A DNA stretch of 64,000 nt from an uncultured Castellaniella sp. (GCF_937988725.1 NZ_CALKHS010000004.1:414708-478707); one strand, 5' to 3'; shown: positions 26,656-35,286, numbered from the stretch's first letter. Notes: generated by a model from the sequence alone, not told the origin. Program-made: numbers and translations.

Positions 26656-27327
26656 GCACATTAGCAATCTAAGGCGCTGTTTCATAAACGCTTTTTCCAT
26701 CTGTATAAGCAGATGGTGACTTGATTTTAGCCTTGTTTATCGACGTCGGCAATGGAGCCGTTCCATCGATGTCCAGGCATGTCCAAGCGCATCTTCTGAG
26801 TCTCCATCCATGCTCGAACGAGGGGAGTTTCAATAAGTTACGGCGCATTTTAGCGTTGTAGTGATGTGGGTGTCAGCTGCAGTTCGCAGAGGTTGCGTGC
26901 TCTTTCAATGGTTCTGGGCGCCACGCTTTTAGATGCTATTTAGGTCTATCAGGATACCGATCAGGTATTACCGTCGTAGGATGCCCCACTATGGTGCAGC
27001 GAATTCACCACACACAAGTTGAGTCCTTAGGACTCTTGGTTATGCCATGCAGATATCAGACTATACACGTTTGGTCTTGATTAGAACGGCTCCGATTGCG
27101 ACGCTGATGGCATGAGCGCTAATGCTGAGCTAATTTTCTGTCTTTGCTCGATTACTGGCAAATGTTAATTTTTGCATATTGAACGAACGAAGGCTAGATG
27201 TTGCGGATGCTAATAATCTTGCATGTCCGTTTCTTCCCGTCTCTGTCGCTCTAGTCGGGGGGAGAGAATAGCCTTTGGTTGGCAACGGAACCGTCAATGG
27301 GGTGACGCTTCCGTGGGGAGAAGGGAC
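26656..27327. other. Noncoding ICE end region
   Basis: About 670 bp of lower-GC DNA without a convincing gene. I see a hairpin CCATCTG-TATAAG-CAGATGG (about 26698-26717), a palindrome AGTCCT-T-AGGACT (about 27022-27034), and no long frame with protein character. It probably holds the ICE end, binding sites for the excision machinery and the promoter of the following regulator gene. Confidence 0.6.
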
Positions 27328-28077
27328 ATGCATAACGAGGGTCCCCCGCGATCGAAGGTGTTTTATCATCCTCTTGAGGCAGCCGTTCGCTGGGCGGGGT
27401 TATTACGGTATGAATCGCTGATTATGAAATCAGTCAGATCACTTCAGTGTCTACCTCGGTCAATGGATTGCCCTCGTTGGGGTGAATGTCGTCTATATGC
27501 GGAACGCATCTATGATGGCATCGTCAATAGTGAGCTGCCGTTTGGTAAGAATGGAATTACACTCAACGACGATGCTCTGCTCACTTCTCCAGAATTGACT
27601 ATCCGTCACATTAATCTGAAACGTTGGATGCGAACTTACTATCCAGAGCACCGGCCCGGTTTTCTCTTTAGCCGTGGTGAACGCATGACGCATCCCTTTA
27701 TCACTGTAGATACGGTTCAAGCGATATTGACCGAGCGCTTGGCTTTGAGGGCCGCGTTGGGGCAGAATCAACGTGATTTTCTCGAATTGCAGGAAAAATA
27801 TAAATCCTTGCTTGAGAAGTCCGCGGCATTGCTATCGTCCGAGCAGGGTGCCATTAGTGATCGAGCTGAAGCTACCTATTTGCACATCATTGGCAGCATG
27901 TTGGCATTGATGCTAGGACAATCACCGTCTGGCATGCCGTACTCAAACTTCAAGACCCAAGAAGCTATCGTAAGTGCATTGGTGGCACATCACGATGGCG
28001 TCATGGGCATCACGGAAAGGACGTTGAACGGCAAATTCGCAACGGCAAGGCGCCGACTGCATAACGTCTCCCTTTGA
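27328..28077 (+). CDS. BisR-like ICE regulator (hypothetical)
   Basis: The 249-residue protein starts at ATG 27328 behind an excellent ribosome site (GGGGAGAAGGGAC). Visible blocks are VFYHPLEAAVRWAGLLRYES, HINLKRWMRTYYPEHRPGFLF, a coiled-coil-like stretch (residues about 150-180), and a C-terminal ATYLHIIGSMLALMLGQSPS / GITERTLNGKFATARRRL resembling a helical DNA-binding end. Proteins of this type recur at the attR end of such ICEs next to alpA. Position and length correspond to BisR of ICEclc, which switches on the alpA operon. That identification is inference from context; I see no named domain. GC is lower than in the chromosomal part. Confidence 0.65.
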   Translation: MHNEGPPRSKVFYHPLEAAVRWAGLLRYESLIMKSVRSLQCLPRSMDCPRWGECRLYAERIYDGIVNSELPFGKNGITLNDDALLTSPELTIRHINLKRWMRTYYPEHRPGFLFSRGERMTHPFITVDTVQAILTERLALRAALGQNQRDFLELQEKYKSLLEKSAALLSSEQGAISDRAEATYLHIIGSMLALMLGQSPSGMPYSNFKTQEAIVSALVAHHDGVMGITERTLNGKFATARRRLHNVSL

Positions 28078-28195
28078 AGTCGGCCAGCTTGTATGTGCAG
28101 TCGCGGATATTGCATTTGCAATGATTTTCTGCGGCAGTGTCTATTGAATAGAGGTCACGCCAACAAACGCCACTGAGCGTTCAGGAGTGACTGTC

Positions 28196-28408
28196 ATGTC
28201 GCAAACCCCGATACTGCCAGCGAATGAGCGTCGTATCCTTCGCCTCGAAGAAGTTGAGGCAAAGTCCGGCTTCAAGCGCGCCCACATCTACAACCTGATG
28301 AAGAAGCGCCAATTTCCACAGGCACTGCGCTTGGGCGTGCGCGCTGTCGGCTGGGACTCCATCGAGATCGACCAGTGGATCGCTGAGCGCGTCAACAATC
28401 GGGCCTGA
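28196..28408 (+). CDS. alpA: AlpA family DNA-binding protein
   Basis: This is a 70-residue excisionase/regulator of the AlpA (MerR-like winged helix) family. The core RILRLEEVEAKSGFKRAHIY, NLMKKRQFPQALRLG and WDSIEIDQWI is complete. It heads the operon alpA-parA-shi-parB-DUF2857, as in ICEclc. The start at ATG 28196 is preceded by CAGGAG; a GTG at 28187 in the same frame is a less likely alternative. Confidence 0.9.
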   Translation: MSQTPILPANERRILRLEEVEAKSGFKRAHIYNLMKKRQFPQALRLGVRAVGWDSIEIDQWIAERVNNRA

Positions 28409-28449
28409 CCCGTTCTCCTACGGATTTTTCATCCTCGAAAGGAGACGCC

Positions 28450-29325
28450 ATGCAGGTCGTATCTATCATTTCAACGAAAGGCGGTGTTGGCAAGACTACC
28501 ACCGCAGCCAATCTGGGCGGACTCGCTGCGGACGCGGGTCTGCGCGTACTGCTGCTCGATCTCGATGTGCAGCCTACCTTGTCCTCCTATTATGAGCTGG
28601 GCCGCCGTGCTCCTGGCGGCATCTATGAACTGCTGGCTTTCAACGAGCACGATCTTGGCCAGCTTGTGTCCCACACGATCATCCCAGGCCTCGATCTTGT
28701 ACTGTCCAATGACCTCCGAAGTGAGTTGAACACCTTGCTGCTGCATGCACCCGACGGGCGTCTGCGGCTAAGACACTTACTGCCAGTGCTGGCGCCGCTC
28801 TATGACTTGGTGCTGATCGACACTCAGGGCGCGCGCTCGGTGTTGCTGGAGATGGCGGTGCTCGCCTCCAACCTCGCGCTGTCGCCTGTGACTCCCGAAA
28901 TCCTTGCCGCCCGCGAACTGCGACGCGGCACGATGCAGTTGTTGGAGGATATTGCACCGTATCGTCATCTCGGGATTGAGCCTCCGTCATTGCACCTGCT
29001 CATCAACCGTGTTCACCCGGTGTCCGCCAATGCGCGATTGATTCAACGGGCTCTGCGTGATCTGTTCCAGGATCACACAGGCGTTCGTGTGTTGGACACC
29101 GATGTACCGGCTATCGAAGCCTACCCACGCGCTGCAACGCGTGGCCTGCCGGTGCATCGGGTCGAGTACCGACAGCCGCCGGGCAGAGTTGCGCCAGCCG
29201 CGCTCGATACCATGCGCGCGCTGGCCGCCGAATTGCTCCCACAGTGGCATGATCGATTTGCGCAGGTGGTCGGTCGCCAGCCGCGCTCCGCTGATACAGG
29301 GGGGCGCCATGGCGAACGTTCATGA
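28450..29325 (+). CDS. parA: ParA family ATPase
   Basis: This is a 291-residue partition ATPase. It carries a deviant Walker A motif near the N-terminus (TKGGVGKTTTAANLGGLAA), Walker A' LLLDLDVQPT and Walker B LVLIDTQG. It is expected to act with the ParB-like protein encoded two genes downstream, in maintenance of the excised ICE circle. Its 3' end overlaps the next small gene by 17 bases. A ribosome site AAAGGAGACGCC precedes the ATG. Confidence 0.93.
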   Translation: MQVVSIISTKGGVGKTTTAANLGGLAADAGLRVLLLDLDVQPTLSSYYELGRRAPGGIYELLAFNEHDLGQLVSHTIIPGLDLVLSNDLRSELNTLLLHAPDGRLRLRHLLPVLAPLYDLVLIDTQGARSVLLEMAVLASNLALSPVTPEILAARELRRGTMQLLEDIAPYRHLGIEPPSLHLLINRVHPVSANARLIQRALRDLFQDHTGVRVLDTDVPAIEAYPRAATRGLPVHRVEYRQPPGRVAPAALDTMRALAAELLPQWHDRFAQVVGRQPRSADTGGRHGERS

Positions 29326-29566
29326 ACTGGCCCGAGGCCACAAGCGATTGAGAGTTCTGATCGAGTTCGCCTTGAGCGAGGGCTGGCACGTCAAACGTAC
29401 CCCCGGCGGACACCTCAAGTTCACCAGGCCCGGCTTCGCCTCAATCTACACCAGCTCGACAGCAAGTGACCACCGAGCGGCGCTCAACGCGAAGGCACAG
29501 ATTCGCCACGCCGTGCGAGGACCAGGTTCCTCGCACGCCAACGATCGTGGGGGCGATCATGGCTGA
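29309..29566 (+). CDS. HicA-like small protein (ICEclc Shi position)
   Basis: This is an 85-residue basic protein nested between parA and parB, overlapping both (17 and 8 bases). The central part GWHVKRTPGGHLKFTRPG, then YTSSTASDHRAALNAKAQ, has the dsRBD-like pattern of HicA mRNA interferases, including the His in 'GGHLKF'. There is no HicB partner next to it. In ICEclc the small gene at this place is called shi. Whether it keeps RNase activity cannot be told. Confidence 0.7.
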   Translation: MANVHELARGHKRLRVLIEFALSEGWHVKRTPGGHLKFTRPGFASIYTSSTASDHRAALNAKAQIRHAVRGPGSSHANDRGGDHG

Positions 29567-31202
29567 CATGACCTCCCAGGAGATGGCTGGCAAGCTACTC
29601 GCAGCAGGGTTCGAGCGCGGTGGCCCGCCAGCCTTGGCCTTGAGTGACCCCATTGCCGATACGCCCATGGTCGTTACCCTGGATCAATTACGCCCCTATG
29701 ACCACGATCCGAGGAAGAAGCGCAATCCGGCCTATGAGGACATCAAGGCCTCAATCCGTGAGCGTGGTCTTGACGCGGCGCCAGCCATCACGCGGCGCCC
29801 GGGTGATGATCACTATATCATCCGCAACGGGGGCAATACGCGGCTGGCGATTTTGCGCGAACTGTGGTCGGCGACTAAGGACGAGCGCTATTTCCGCATA
29901 TCATGTCTGTTTCGTCCATGGCCTGAGCGTGGCGAGATCGTTGCGTTGACTGGGCACCTCGCGGAAAACGAACTGCGTGGAGGTCTCACCTTCATCGAGC
30001 GTGCCCTGGGGGTCGAGAAGGCGCGTGAGTTTTACGAACTGGAAAGCGGCTGCAAGCTGAGCCAATCCGAATTGGCCCGGCGCCTTGCTGCCGATGGCTA
30101 CCCCGTGCAACAGTCGCATATCAGTCGGATGGCTGACGCGGTGCGCTATCTTTTACCTGCGATCCCGACTGTCCTTTATGCCGGGCTGGGCCGCCACCAG
30201 GTCGAGCGGCTGTCGGTCATGCGTAAAGCCTGTGAGCGTACCTGGGATCGCTATGTCAAGGATCGTCCTCTGGTGCAGGGCTTTGACGACTTCTTCCAGG
30301 AAGTGCTGTCGCAGTTCGATACCCAGGGCGATGAGTTCTCGTCACCACGGGTACAAGATGAGCTGATCGGACAGATGGCTGATCTGCTGGGTATAGATTA
30401 CGATGTGCTGGCCCTGGACCTGACAGAATCCGAAAGCCGCCAGCGCGCTTTGGTCAGCGACCCAACGCCGCCATCATCACCGCCCGTATTGCCTAAACCT
30501 GGGGACATTCCACGCCCACTTGATCGAACCGTACCCTACGCTGCAAAGGCTGCACCGCCGGCGCCACCTGTCGGTGGGTTCGCCGACGCCCCTCCGATGC
30601 ACGAGAGCGATGAAAATGCCGAAGCTGCGGTAATGGCGGACAACCTGCTTCAGGAGCACATCGTCTCGCCAGCACCGACGACTGAGCGGCTACAGTCCAT
30701 CCAACGCATGCTTGCCGACCAGTTGGGCAATGCTTTGCCGCCTGACTTCTCGGCGAGTGTCTTACAGTCCATTCCAGTGCAGGCCGGCGGCCTCTATCCG
30801 ATCTCCGATGTCTGGTACATCGATCCTGGCCTGGATACGCCCGAGCGCCTGCGCATTCACATCGCGCAGTTCGCCCACGAGATCGCGAACGAGGCGGGCC
30901 TGGGTGAGTGCATCAATGACCGCCCAGACGGCATCGGTTTCGAATGCCATACCCGTACCCAGGCCTTGGCCCCGCTGGGCCGCGCCGTCCTCGCATTGCT
31001 GGCTTGCCTGGCCGGCCAGCAACTTGCAGACATCAGCCTGGACAACGGACAAGTCGTCAACGACCTGCCGGTGCTGTTGCACGGTCAGGGCGACGCAACC
31101 CTGCGACTGAGCGATGCTGCGCTGGTCAAGCTGTTCCGATTGCTGCGATTGGCCCGGCGTTTGCTAGACTTGGAAGCTGGGCCTGCGGGCTCTGGAACGT
31201 GA
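29559..31202 (+). CDS. parB: ParB-domain protein (BisD-like ICE activator/partition protein)
   Basis: This is a 547-residue protein. The N-terminal 100-220 region is a ParB/Srx nuclease-like domain (YDHDPRKKRNPAYEDIKASI, IRNGGNTRLAILREL, GHLAENELRGGLTFIERALG), followed by a helix-turn-helix (CKLSQSELARRLAADGYPVQQSHISR). A Pro-rich linker lies at about 320-375, and there is a separate C-terminal domain (PISDVWYIDPGLDTPERLRI onward). In ICEclc the corresponding gene (bisD) forms, with bisC, the activator that commits cells to transfer. Start ATG 29559; another ATG at 29568 is in frame. Confidence 0.88.
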   Translation: MADMTSQEMAGKLLAAGFERGGPPALALSDPIADTPMVVTLDQLRPYDHDPRKKRNPAYEDIKASIRERGLDAAPAITRRPGDDHYIIRNGGNTRLAILRELWSATKDERYFRISCLFRPWPERGEIVALTGHLAENELRGGLTFIERALGVEKAREFYELESGCKLSQSELARRLAADGYPVQQSHISRMADAVRYLLPAIPTVLYAGLGRHQVERLSVMRKACERTWDRYVKDRPLVQGFDDFFQEVLSQFDTQGDEFSSPRVQDELIGQMADLLGIDYDVLALDLTESESRQRALVSDPTPPSSPPVLPKPGDIPRPLDRTVPYAAKAAPPAPPVGGFADAPPMHESDENAEAAVMADNLLQEHIVSPAPTTERLQSIQRMLADQLGNALPPDFSASVLQSIPVQAGGLYPISDVWYIDPGLDTPERLRIHIAQFAHEIANEAGLGECINDRPDGIGFECHTRTQALAPLGRAVLALLACLAGQQLADISLDNGQVVNDLPVLLHGQGDATLRLSDAALVKLFRLLRLARRLLDLEAGPAGSGT

Positions 31203-31217
31203 GCGGAGAAGACTGGC

Positions 31218-31778
31218 ATGTCCACACCGCATCCTCTCAACCAGGCCGTCATCGCTCAGGCTCTCTATGACCTGCGAAACGGACAATTGCGCCGTTGCAA
31301 ATTGATGGGGTTTGGCGAGGAAGAGCTAGACGCTCTCAAGCATCCCGCGCTCATCAGTGTCCTGGCCAACGCCAACGTCTCATGGTGCTCGGTGACGGTC
31401 AACCGTGAGGTGCTTCGGCGGCTGCTCAAGCAGGCACAGGACGTGGAGAAGGAAATCGCCACGGTCGATCGGATGCTACGCTTGGGCGCCAGTACGGAAA
31501 TGGTCAGTCGTTTCTATGGCCTTACACATCAGGAAGTTGCCCTGCGGCGCGACATCCTCGGCCTGCCCAAACGCAAAGGTCGTCACCCCGTGCTGGACGA
31601 GCAGCAGGATACGGAGCTGTGGCAGCAATGGAAGGCACTCACCGATGGCAGGGACGTAGATCTGAGGGACGAAGCCTCGATTCTCGAAGTCACGATGGAT
31701 CTTTCCGAAGGGATGTCACTGCCGCTGTCGGTGGTTTGGACTGCGGTCAAGGCGTGGGTCGATCAAGGGCTGGGATAG
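31218..31778 (+). CDS. DUF2857 protein (BisC-like)
   Basis: This 186-residue protein of the DUF2857 family has FlhC-like character: QALYDLRNGQLRRCKLMGF, a helix-turn-helix region (ASTEMVSRFYGLTHQEVALR) and an N-terminal helical bundle. It follows parB at 15 bp and precedes STY4528 by 3 bp, so it is in the same operon. By gene order it corresponds to BisC of ICEclc, which works with BisD to activate the integrase and transfer promoters. The functional call is inference. Confidence 0.8.
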   Translation: MSTPHPLNQAVIAQALYDLRNGQLRRCKLMGFGEEELDALKHPALISVLANANVSWCSVTVNREVLRRLLKQAQDVEKEIATVDRMLRLGASTEMVSRFYGLTHQEVALRRDILGLPKRKGRHPVLDEQQDTELWQQWKALTDGRDVDLRDEASILEVTMDLSEGMSLPLSVVWTAVKAWVDQGLG

Positions 31779-31781
31779 GCG

Positions 31782-33011
31782 ATGGTCGAGGGGAGGACGT
31801 CACCGCAATGTCGAGGCCCTGCCGCCCTCACTGATCTGCTCAATGCTGCGGTGAAGGATCTTGTGCCCGAGCCCGGCACCGGTGCGTCGGTGCCCACATC
31901 CGCGTTCCCTACGTCTGCCGATGGCATGCTGTTCAGCGGCAACCGGCATGACATTGTGCCGCGGCGGCTGTTCCTCGATCGCCGCCTGACTCCGCTGGAG
32001 CGCAATGCCTGGCAAGTGTTCCGGTTGATGCTCAACGACGATGGTGTGACTGCGTTCCCCACTTATGAGCAGTTGCGGCCCTGGTTGGCATCAATGCCTT
32101 GCTCCGGCCAAGCCTCTCACGAGACCGTAGCTCGGGCATTGACATTGCTGCGGCTCACCCGATGGTTGAGCTTGGTACGACGGCGGCGTGACCTCGATAC
32201 TGGCCGTATCCTTGGCAACCTGTACGTCCTGCACGATGAACCTCTGACGCCGTTCGAGGCCATGCAGCTTGATGCCGACTACCTGGCGCTAGTCAGCCAG
32301 TCTCTCGGTCATTCGGCCAAAGCGGTTCAGGTGGTCGGCTTGAACACGCTCAAGGAGATCGTGGAAGACCCGTTGCTGTCTGGCCGCACACTGCCGTCAC
32401 GATTGCAGGTTCTGGCTGAGCGCCTCGCCAGCCAAGGCGTTGCGGCTACTGATAGTTATCCACAGGAGAACACCAACCGCAATTCTGAAGAAGGCGCGAG
32501 GGGCCTTCTTCGGAATTGCGGACACCTCTCTTCGGAATCCGAAGCAGGGCCGAAACCCGCGCCGGACGCCGCTCTTCGGAATCCGAAGAACGACAGTACT
32601 GTACATAGTAGCCGTATTAATGAAGTACATACTACCGTGCAAGCGTGCAGGTTGAGCGAATTGCATTGGCCTGATCGCTTTGCCGAACTGAAGGCGGAAC
32701 AACAGGCAGGCGTCAGGATGGCGTTGCAGCAAGTGGATGGCGCTCTGCGTCAAGCCGTGCTGGATGAGTGGGCAGCACGTTGCGGCAAGCGCGGCATCCG
32801 TAATCCGGCGGCCTACCTATTCGGAATCATTCAGCGCGCCATTCGCGGAGAGTTCAATGCATGGGCTCGGCAAGCAGACACACCCGCGTCGGTAGCGTTC
32901 ACCGATCAGAAACCTCCAGCACCATCGGCTCGGCCACGAGGCAGGCCTGTGACATCCGAAATTGCCAGGCAGCACATTGAGCGCTTGCGCGATCTGTTAC
33001 GAAAGGCCTGA
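31782..33011 (+). CDS. STY4528 family ICE replication protein
   Basis: The 409-residue protein has two recognisable parts. The N-terminal half (about 50-200) is a winged-helix domain (RLTPLERNAWQVFRLMLNDD, SHETVARALTLLRLTRW). The C-terminal part (about 290-370) is a helical domain (MALQQVDGALRQAVLDEW, NPAAYLFGIIQRAIRGEFNAW) like helicase-loading domains of phage replication proteins. Between them is a low-complexity linker (about 230-285) whose DNA carries iteron-like repeats. The layout recalls lambda O, where the origin lies inside the initiator gene. Family naming from SPI-7 supports a replication role. Short spacing to DUF2857 indicates co-transcription. Confidence 0.85.
   Translation: MVEGRTSPQCRGPAALTDLLNAAVKDLVPEPGTGASVPTSAFPTSADGMLFSGNRHDIVPRRLFLDRRLTPLERNAWQVFRLMLNDDGVTAFPTYEQLRPWLASMPCSGQASHETVARALTLLRLTRWLSLVRRRRDLDTGRILGNLYVLHDEPLTPFEAMQLDADYLALVSQSLGHSAKAVQVVGLNTLKEIVEDPLLSGRTLPSRLQVLAERLASQGVAATDSYPQENTNRNSEEGARGLLRNCGHLSSESEAGPKPAPDAALRNPKNDSTVHSSRINEVHTTVQACRLSELHWPDRFAELKAEQQAGVRMALQQVDGALRQAVLDEWAARCGKRGIRNPAAYLFGIIQRAIRGEFNAWARQADTPASVAFTDQKPPAPSARPRGRPVTSEIARQHIERLRDLLRKA
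32477..32634. repeat. Iteron-like cluster inside STY4528 gene (origin candidate)
   Basis: An inverted repeat with 19-base arms (32477-32495 and 32503-32521, one mismatch, seven-base spacer) is followed by two exact copies of CTCTTCGGAATCCGAAG (32528-32544 and 32572-32588). A half copy, CTTCGGAAT, lies in the right arm at 32508. The starts 32508, 32530 and 32574 are spaced by 22 and 44 bases. Two copies of GTACATA(G/C)TA follow at 32601 and 32625, around an AT-rich patch. Confidence 0.7.
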
Positions 33012-33061
33012 CCACGTTGGAGCGCGAGGCCATGGAGCAGACATCTCTGGCCTTCAGCGGA

Positions 33062-33080
33062 GCTATCCCCTGGGGATAGT
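33062..33080. repeat. Palindrome copy 1 (TATCCCC-T-GGGGATA)
   Basis: GCTATCCCCTGGGGATAGT lies 110 bases upstream of the PFL_4669 gene. It is a near-perfect palindrome, and a second copy precedes topB at 35061. Probably a regulatory or processing site shared by the two transcription units. Confidence 0.6.
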
Positions 33081-33189
33081 GAGCGCAAGGGGCATTGAAC
33101 CTGGGCTTTAGCAGATTCGGTTTGTTGACTGACTGCCTTCCGCTTCCTGCGGAAGCTGGCTGCTCATCTTCCAACAAAGGGCGACCGTC

Positions 33190-33966
33190 ATGGCAACCAA
33201 CGAACCGCTGCAACTGAATCTCGGCTCCTTGCGCAGCTCAATATCACTGACACTTCACACGCACCATGCTTCCCGTATCTGGCATGGCCGCGCTGCTGCC
33301 GAGGGGCGGCCAGGCATCGTCGGCCTGAATGGCTACATCGCAGTGATGAACAAAATGAAGCGCGGCTCGGAGCAAGACGATCCGTACTCGGACTGGTGGA
33401 TGCTGCGCATTGAGGAGAAGCTCGATCAAACCAAGGCCACGCTGCAATCGCTGCGCGAACAGGTGGATCAGGCACTGTCTGGTGTGCCCGCCGCACTCAG
33501 TCTGGGCGAAAACCTGAACGTGCAACCCGTCAAGCTGCCGCTGTTCGTCAATGCCCAGCTTGGTTTTGCCGCTGTATATCTGCTGGCAGACTACGACGAC
33601 ATCGCCCGCAAGCTGATCCTCGCCCACCACACCGCGCTCATCGATCGCAGCACGCTGGAGCGCTGGCTCAATGAAGGTGCCCATGCGTTGCGCAGTCTTT
33701 TCAGCCTGGCCCAGCAGTATCGCTACTCGGGCTGCACCCGCGACGACTTTGCTGCGAAGAATGCTGTATCACGCGCGGCGCTGGAGAAGTTTGGTGAGTT
33801 GCCGCAGGACGTGCTGGAAGGTACACGCCGCTCGAAGTTTGCGCCGCCCATCGTGCGTCGTGGCCTGCAGCCGCGCAGTGACGGTTCTGCCGCAGCCGAC
33901 CCCAGCGACGAGGCCGCCACCATTGAGGCCCCTGAAGCAACTTCCAGCGAGGGTGAGCAGGCATGA
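33190..33966 (+). CDS. PFL_4669 family ICE protein (TIGR03761)
   Basis: The 258-residue protein has a conserved N-terminus (LGSLRSSISLTLHTHHASRI, WHGRAAAEGRPGIVGLNGYI) and a helical middle region (DDPYSDWWMLRIEEKLDQ). It ends with a Glu/Ala-rich tail. It belongs to an ICE-specific family of unknown function always found near ssb and topB. It overlaps the DUF3158 gene by four bases (ATGA). No catalytic motif is visible. Confidence 0.85.
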   Translation: MATNEPLQLNLGSLRSSISLTLHTHHASRIWHGRAAAEGRPGIVGLNGYIAVMNKMKRGSEQDDPYSDWWMLRIEEKLDQTKATLQSLREQVDQALSGVPAALSLGENLNVQPVKLPLFVNAQLGFAAVYLLADYDDIARKLILAHHTALIDRSTLERWLNEGAHALRSLFSLAQQYRYSGCTRDDFAAKNAVSRAALEKFGELPQDVLEGTRRSKFAPPIVRRGLQPRSDGSAAADPSDEAATIEAPEATSSEGEQA

Positions 33967-34490
33967 GTGACCCGAATCGTGACACACGCTACTTCCGCCC
34001 GCTGCAACAGACAGCCTTCATGAAGCTGGAACACGCAGGCTCTCAAAAGGGCCTTTTGAAACCTTTTAAAGGTAAGGGGGATCTGGAGGATTGGGCCAGC
34101 CAGTGCTTCGCCCTGCGTGACGAGTTGATTGACGTGGCGCAGCGACAGGTGCTGCAACAGGCGGTCGGGTATCCCTTCCACCTGCTGCCCATCGAGCTGG
34201 CCCAGCAGACCACTGGCGCAGGCACGGCGTTTTTGCGCTGGCGCAAGCACGACAGGTCAGCCATGGGTGTGGCTCTGTGGCAGGAGCTGATCGCGAACAC
34301 CGGCACACCGGTCAACCTGCTGGCCGATCTACACGCCATCGAGCTTCAGCGCATCACGCTGAACATGCAGATCAGCTTGTTGCACACCTTGGGCAGGCAG
34401 GCCAGGGGGTGCGCCAGCAAGGCCGCCGCAGCGGAAGACGCCTACCTGCGCCGGCTCAAGTTCATCCCGCCTGCAGTGCGCGATCGGTGA
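33963..34490 (+). CDS. DUF3158 family protein (InrR position)
   Basis: This is a 175-residue helical protein. Typical blocks are FRPLQQTAFMKLEHAGSQKG, LLKPFKGKGDLEDWASQC, AGTAFLRWRKHDRSAMGVAL and EAYLRRLKFIPPAVR-like end. It overlaps PFL_4669 by ATGA and lies just upstream of ssb. In ICEclc the gene directly before ssb is inrR, an activator of integrase expression. This protein is of similar size and position, so it may be its counterpart; that is inference. Confidence 0.78.
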   Translation: MSDPNRDTRYFRPLQQTAFMKLEHAGSQKGLLKPFKGKGDLEDWASQCFALRDELIDVAQRQVLQQAVGYPFHLLPIELAQQTTGAGTAFLRWRKHDRSAMGVALWQELIANTGTPVNLLADLHAIELQRITLNMQISLLHTLGRQARGCASKAAAAEDAYLRRLKFIPPAVRDR

Positions 34491-34558
34491 TCGCGTCGGG
34501 CACCTTGACACCCGCCGCTAGCCAGGCACGGGTATTTCAACCACACGGAGACTGCAAT

Positions 34559-35011
34559 ATGAGCACGCATTTTTCTGGCGAGGGCAACATCGGCTCGCCC
34601 CCCGAGTACCGGGAGTTTCCCAACGACAACGACGAACCCAGCCGTCTTCTGCGCCTGAACGTCTACTTCGATAACCCCATCCCCAAGAAGGATGGCGGCT
34701 TTGAGGACCGCGGTGGCTTCTGGGCGCCGGTTGAAATCTGGCACCGCGATGCCGCGCACTGGAAGGACTTGTACCAGAAAGGCATGCGCGTGCTGGTCGT
34801 CGGCCGCATGGAGCGCGAACCCTGGACGGACAATGAAGATCGGCCGCGCGAGACCTGGAAGGTCAATGCGCATAGTGCCGGGATCTTGCCGTTTCGCATT
34901 GAGTCCGTGGCCCTCGGCCCCAGGCAGCAGGAGACCGTGCAGGAAGCGCAACCAAAGTCCCAGGCCGCCCAGGAACCGACCGCACCGAAGGAGCCAGCGC
35001 GCAAGAAGTGA
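34559..35011 (+). CDS. ssb: ICE single-stranded DNA-binding protein
   Basis: The 150-residue OB-fold protein (LLRLNVYFDNPIPKKDGGFE, GFWAPVEIWHRDAAHWKDLY, GMRVLVVGRMEREPW) has a flexible Gln/Ala/Pro/Lys-rich tail. The tail ends in basic residues (KEPARKK) rather than the acidic tip of chromosomal SSB, a feature of ICE-encoded SSBs. The family supports replication of the excised element. ATG 34559 follows GGAG; the longer frame upstream has no SSB character. Confidence 0.85.
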   Translation: MSTHFSGEGNIGSPPEYREFPNDNDEPSRLLRLNVYFDNPIPKKDGGFEDRGGFWAPVEIWHRDAAHWKDLYQKGMRVLVVGRMEREPWTDNEDRPRETWKVNAHSAGILPFRIESVALGPRQQETVQEAQPKSQAAQEPTAPKEPARKK

Positions 35012-35060
35012 ACTGGCAGGGGGATGGCTGCGGTTCATCACCGCCCTATGTGTGCCGGGG

Positions 35061-35079
35061 GCTATCCCCTGGGGATAGC
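35061..35079. repeat. Palindrome copy 2 (TATCCCC-T-GGGGATA)
   Basis: GCTATCCCCTGGGGATAGC is a perfect 9-1-9 palindrome between ssb and topB, about 205 bases before topB. It differs from copy 1 only at the last base. Confidence 0.6.
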
Positions 35080-35286
35080 TCCATCAACATCCACCAGCCT
35101 CCAACCGCTCCCGAAAATCGCGGCTCCTGGCCCACACGTCCCTGGCCGTACGCCATTCCTGCTTCAGCTGTGCCATCCCGTGAAAGTGGTCGCCATCTCA
35201 TGCGACTTGTTTGCTGCTGCCTCTGGTGGTGTTTGTCATCCTCAATGCCAGCAACCCAATGACCCACGGAAATCGGATGGACGGAC

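Noticed and set aside
26698..26717. Hairpin CCATCTG-TATAAG-CAGATGG as a terminator
   Set aside because: No T tract on the relevant side and ycaQ already has a better terminator at 26601-26632; left as an unexplained stem in the ICE end.
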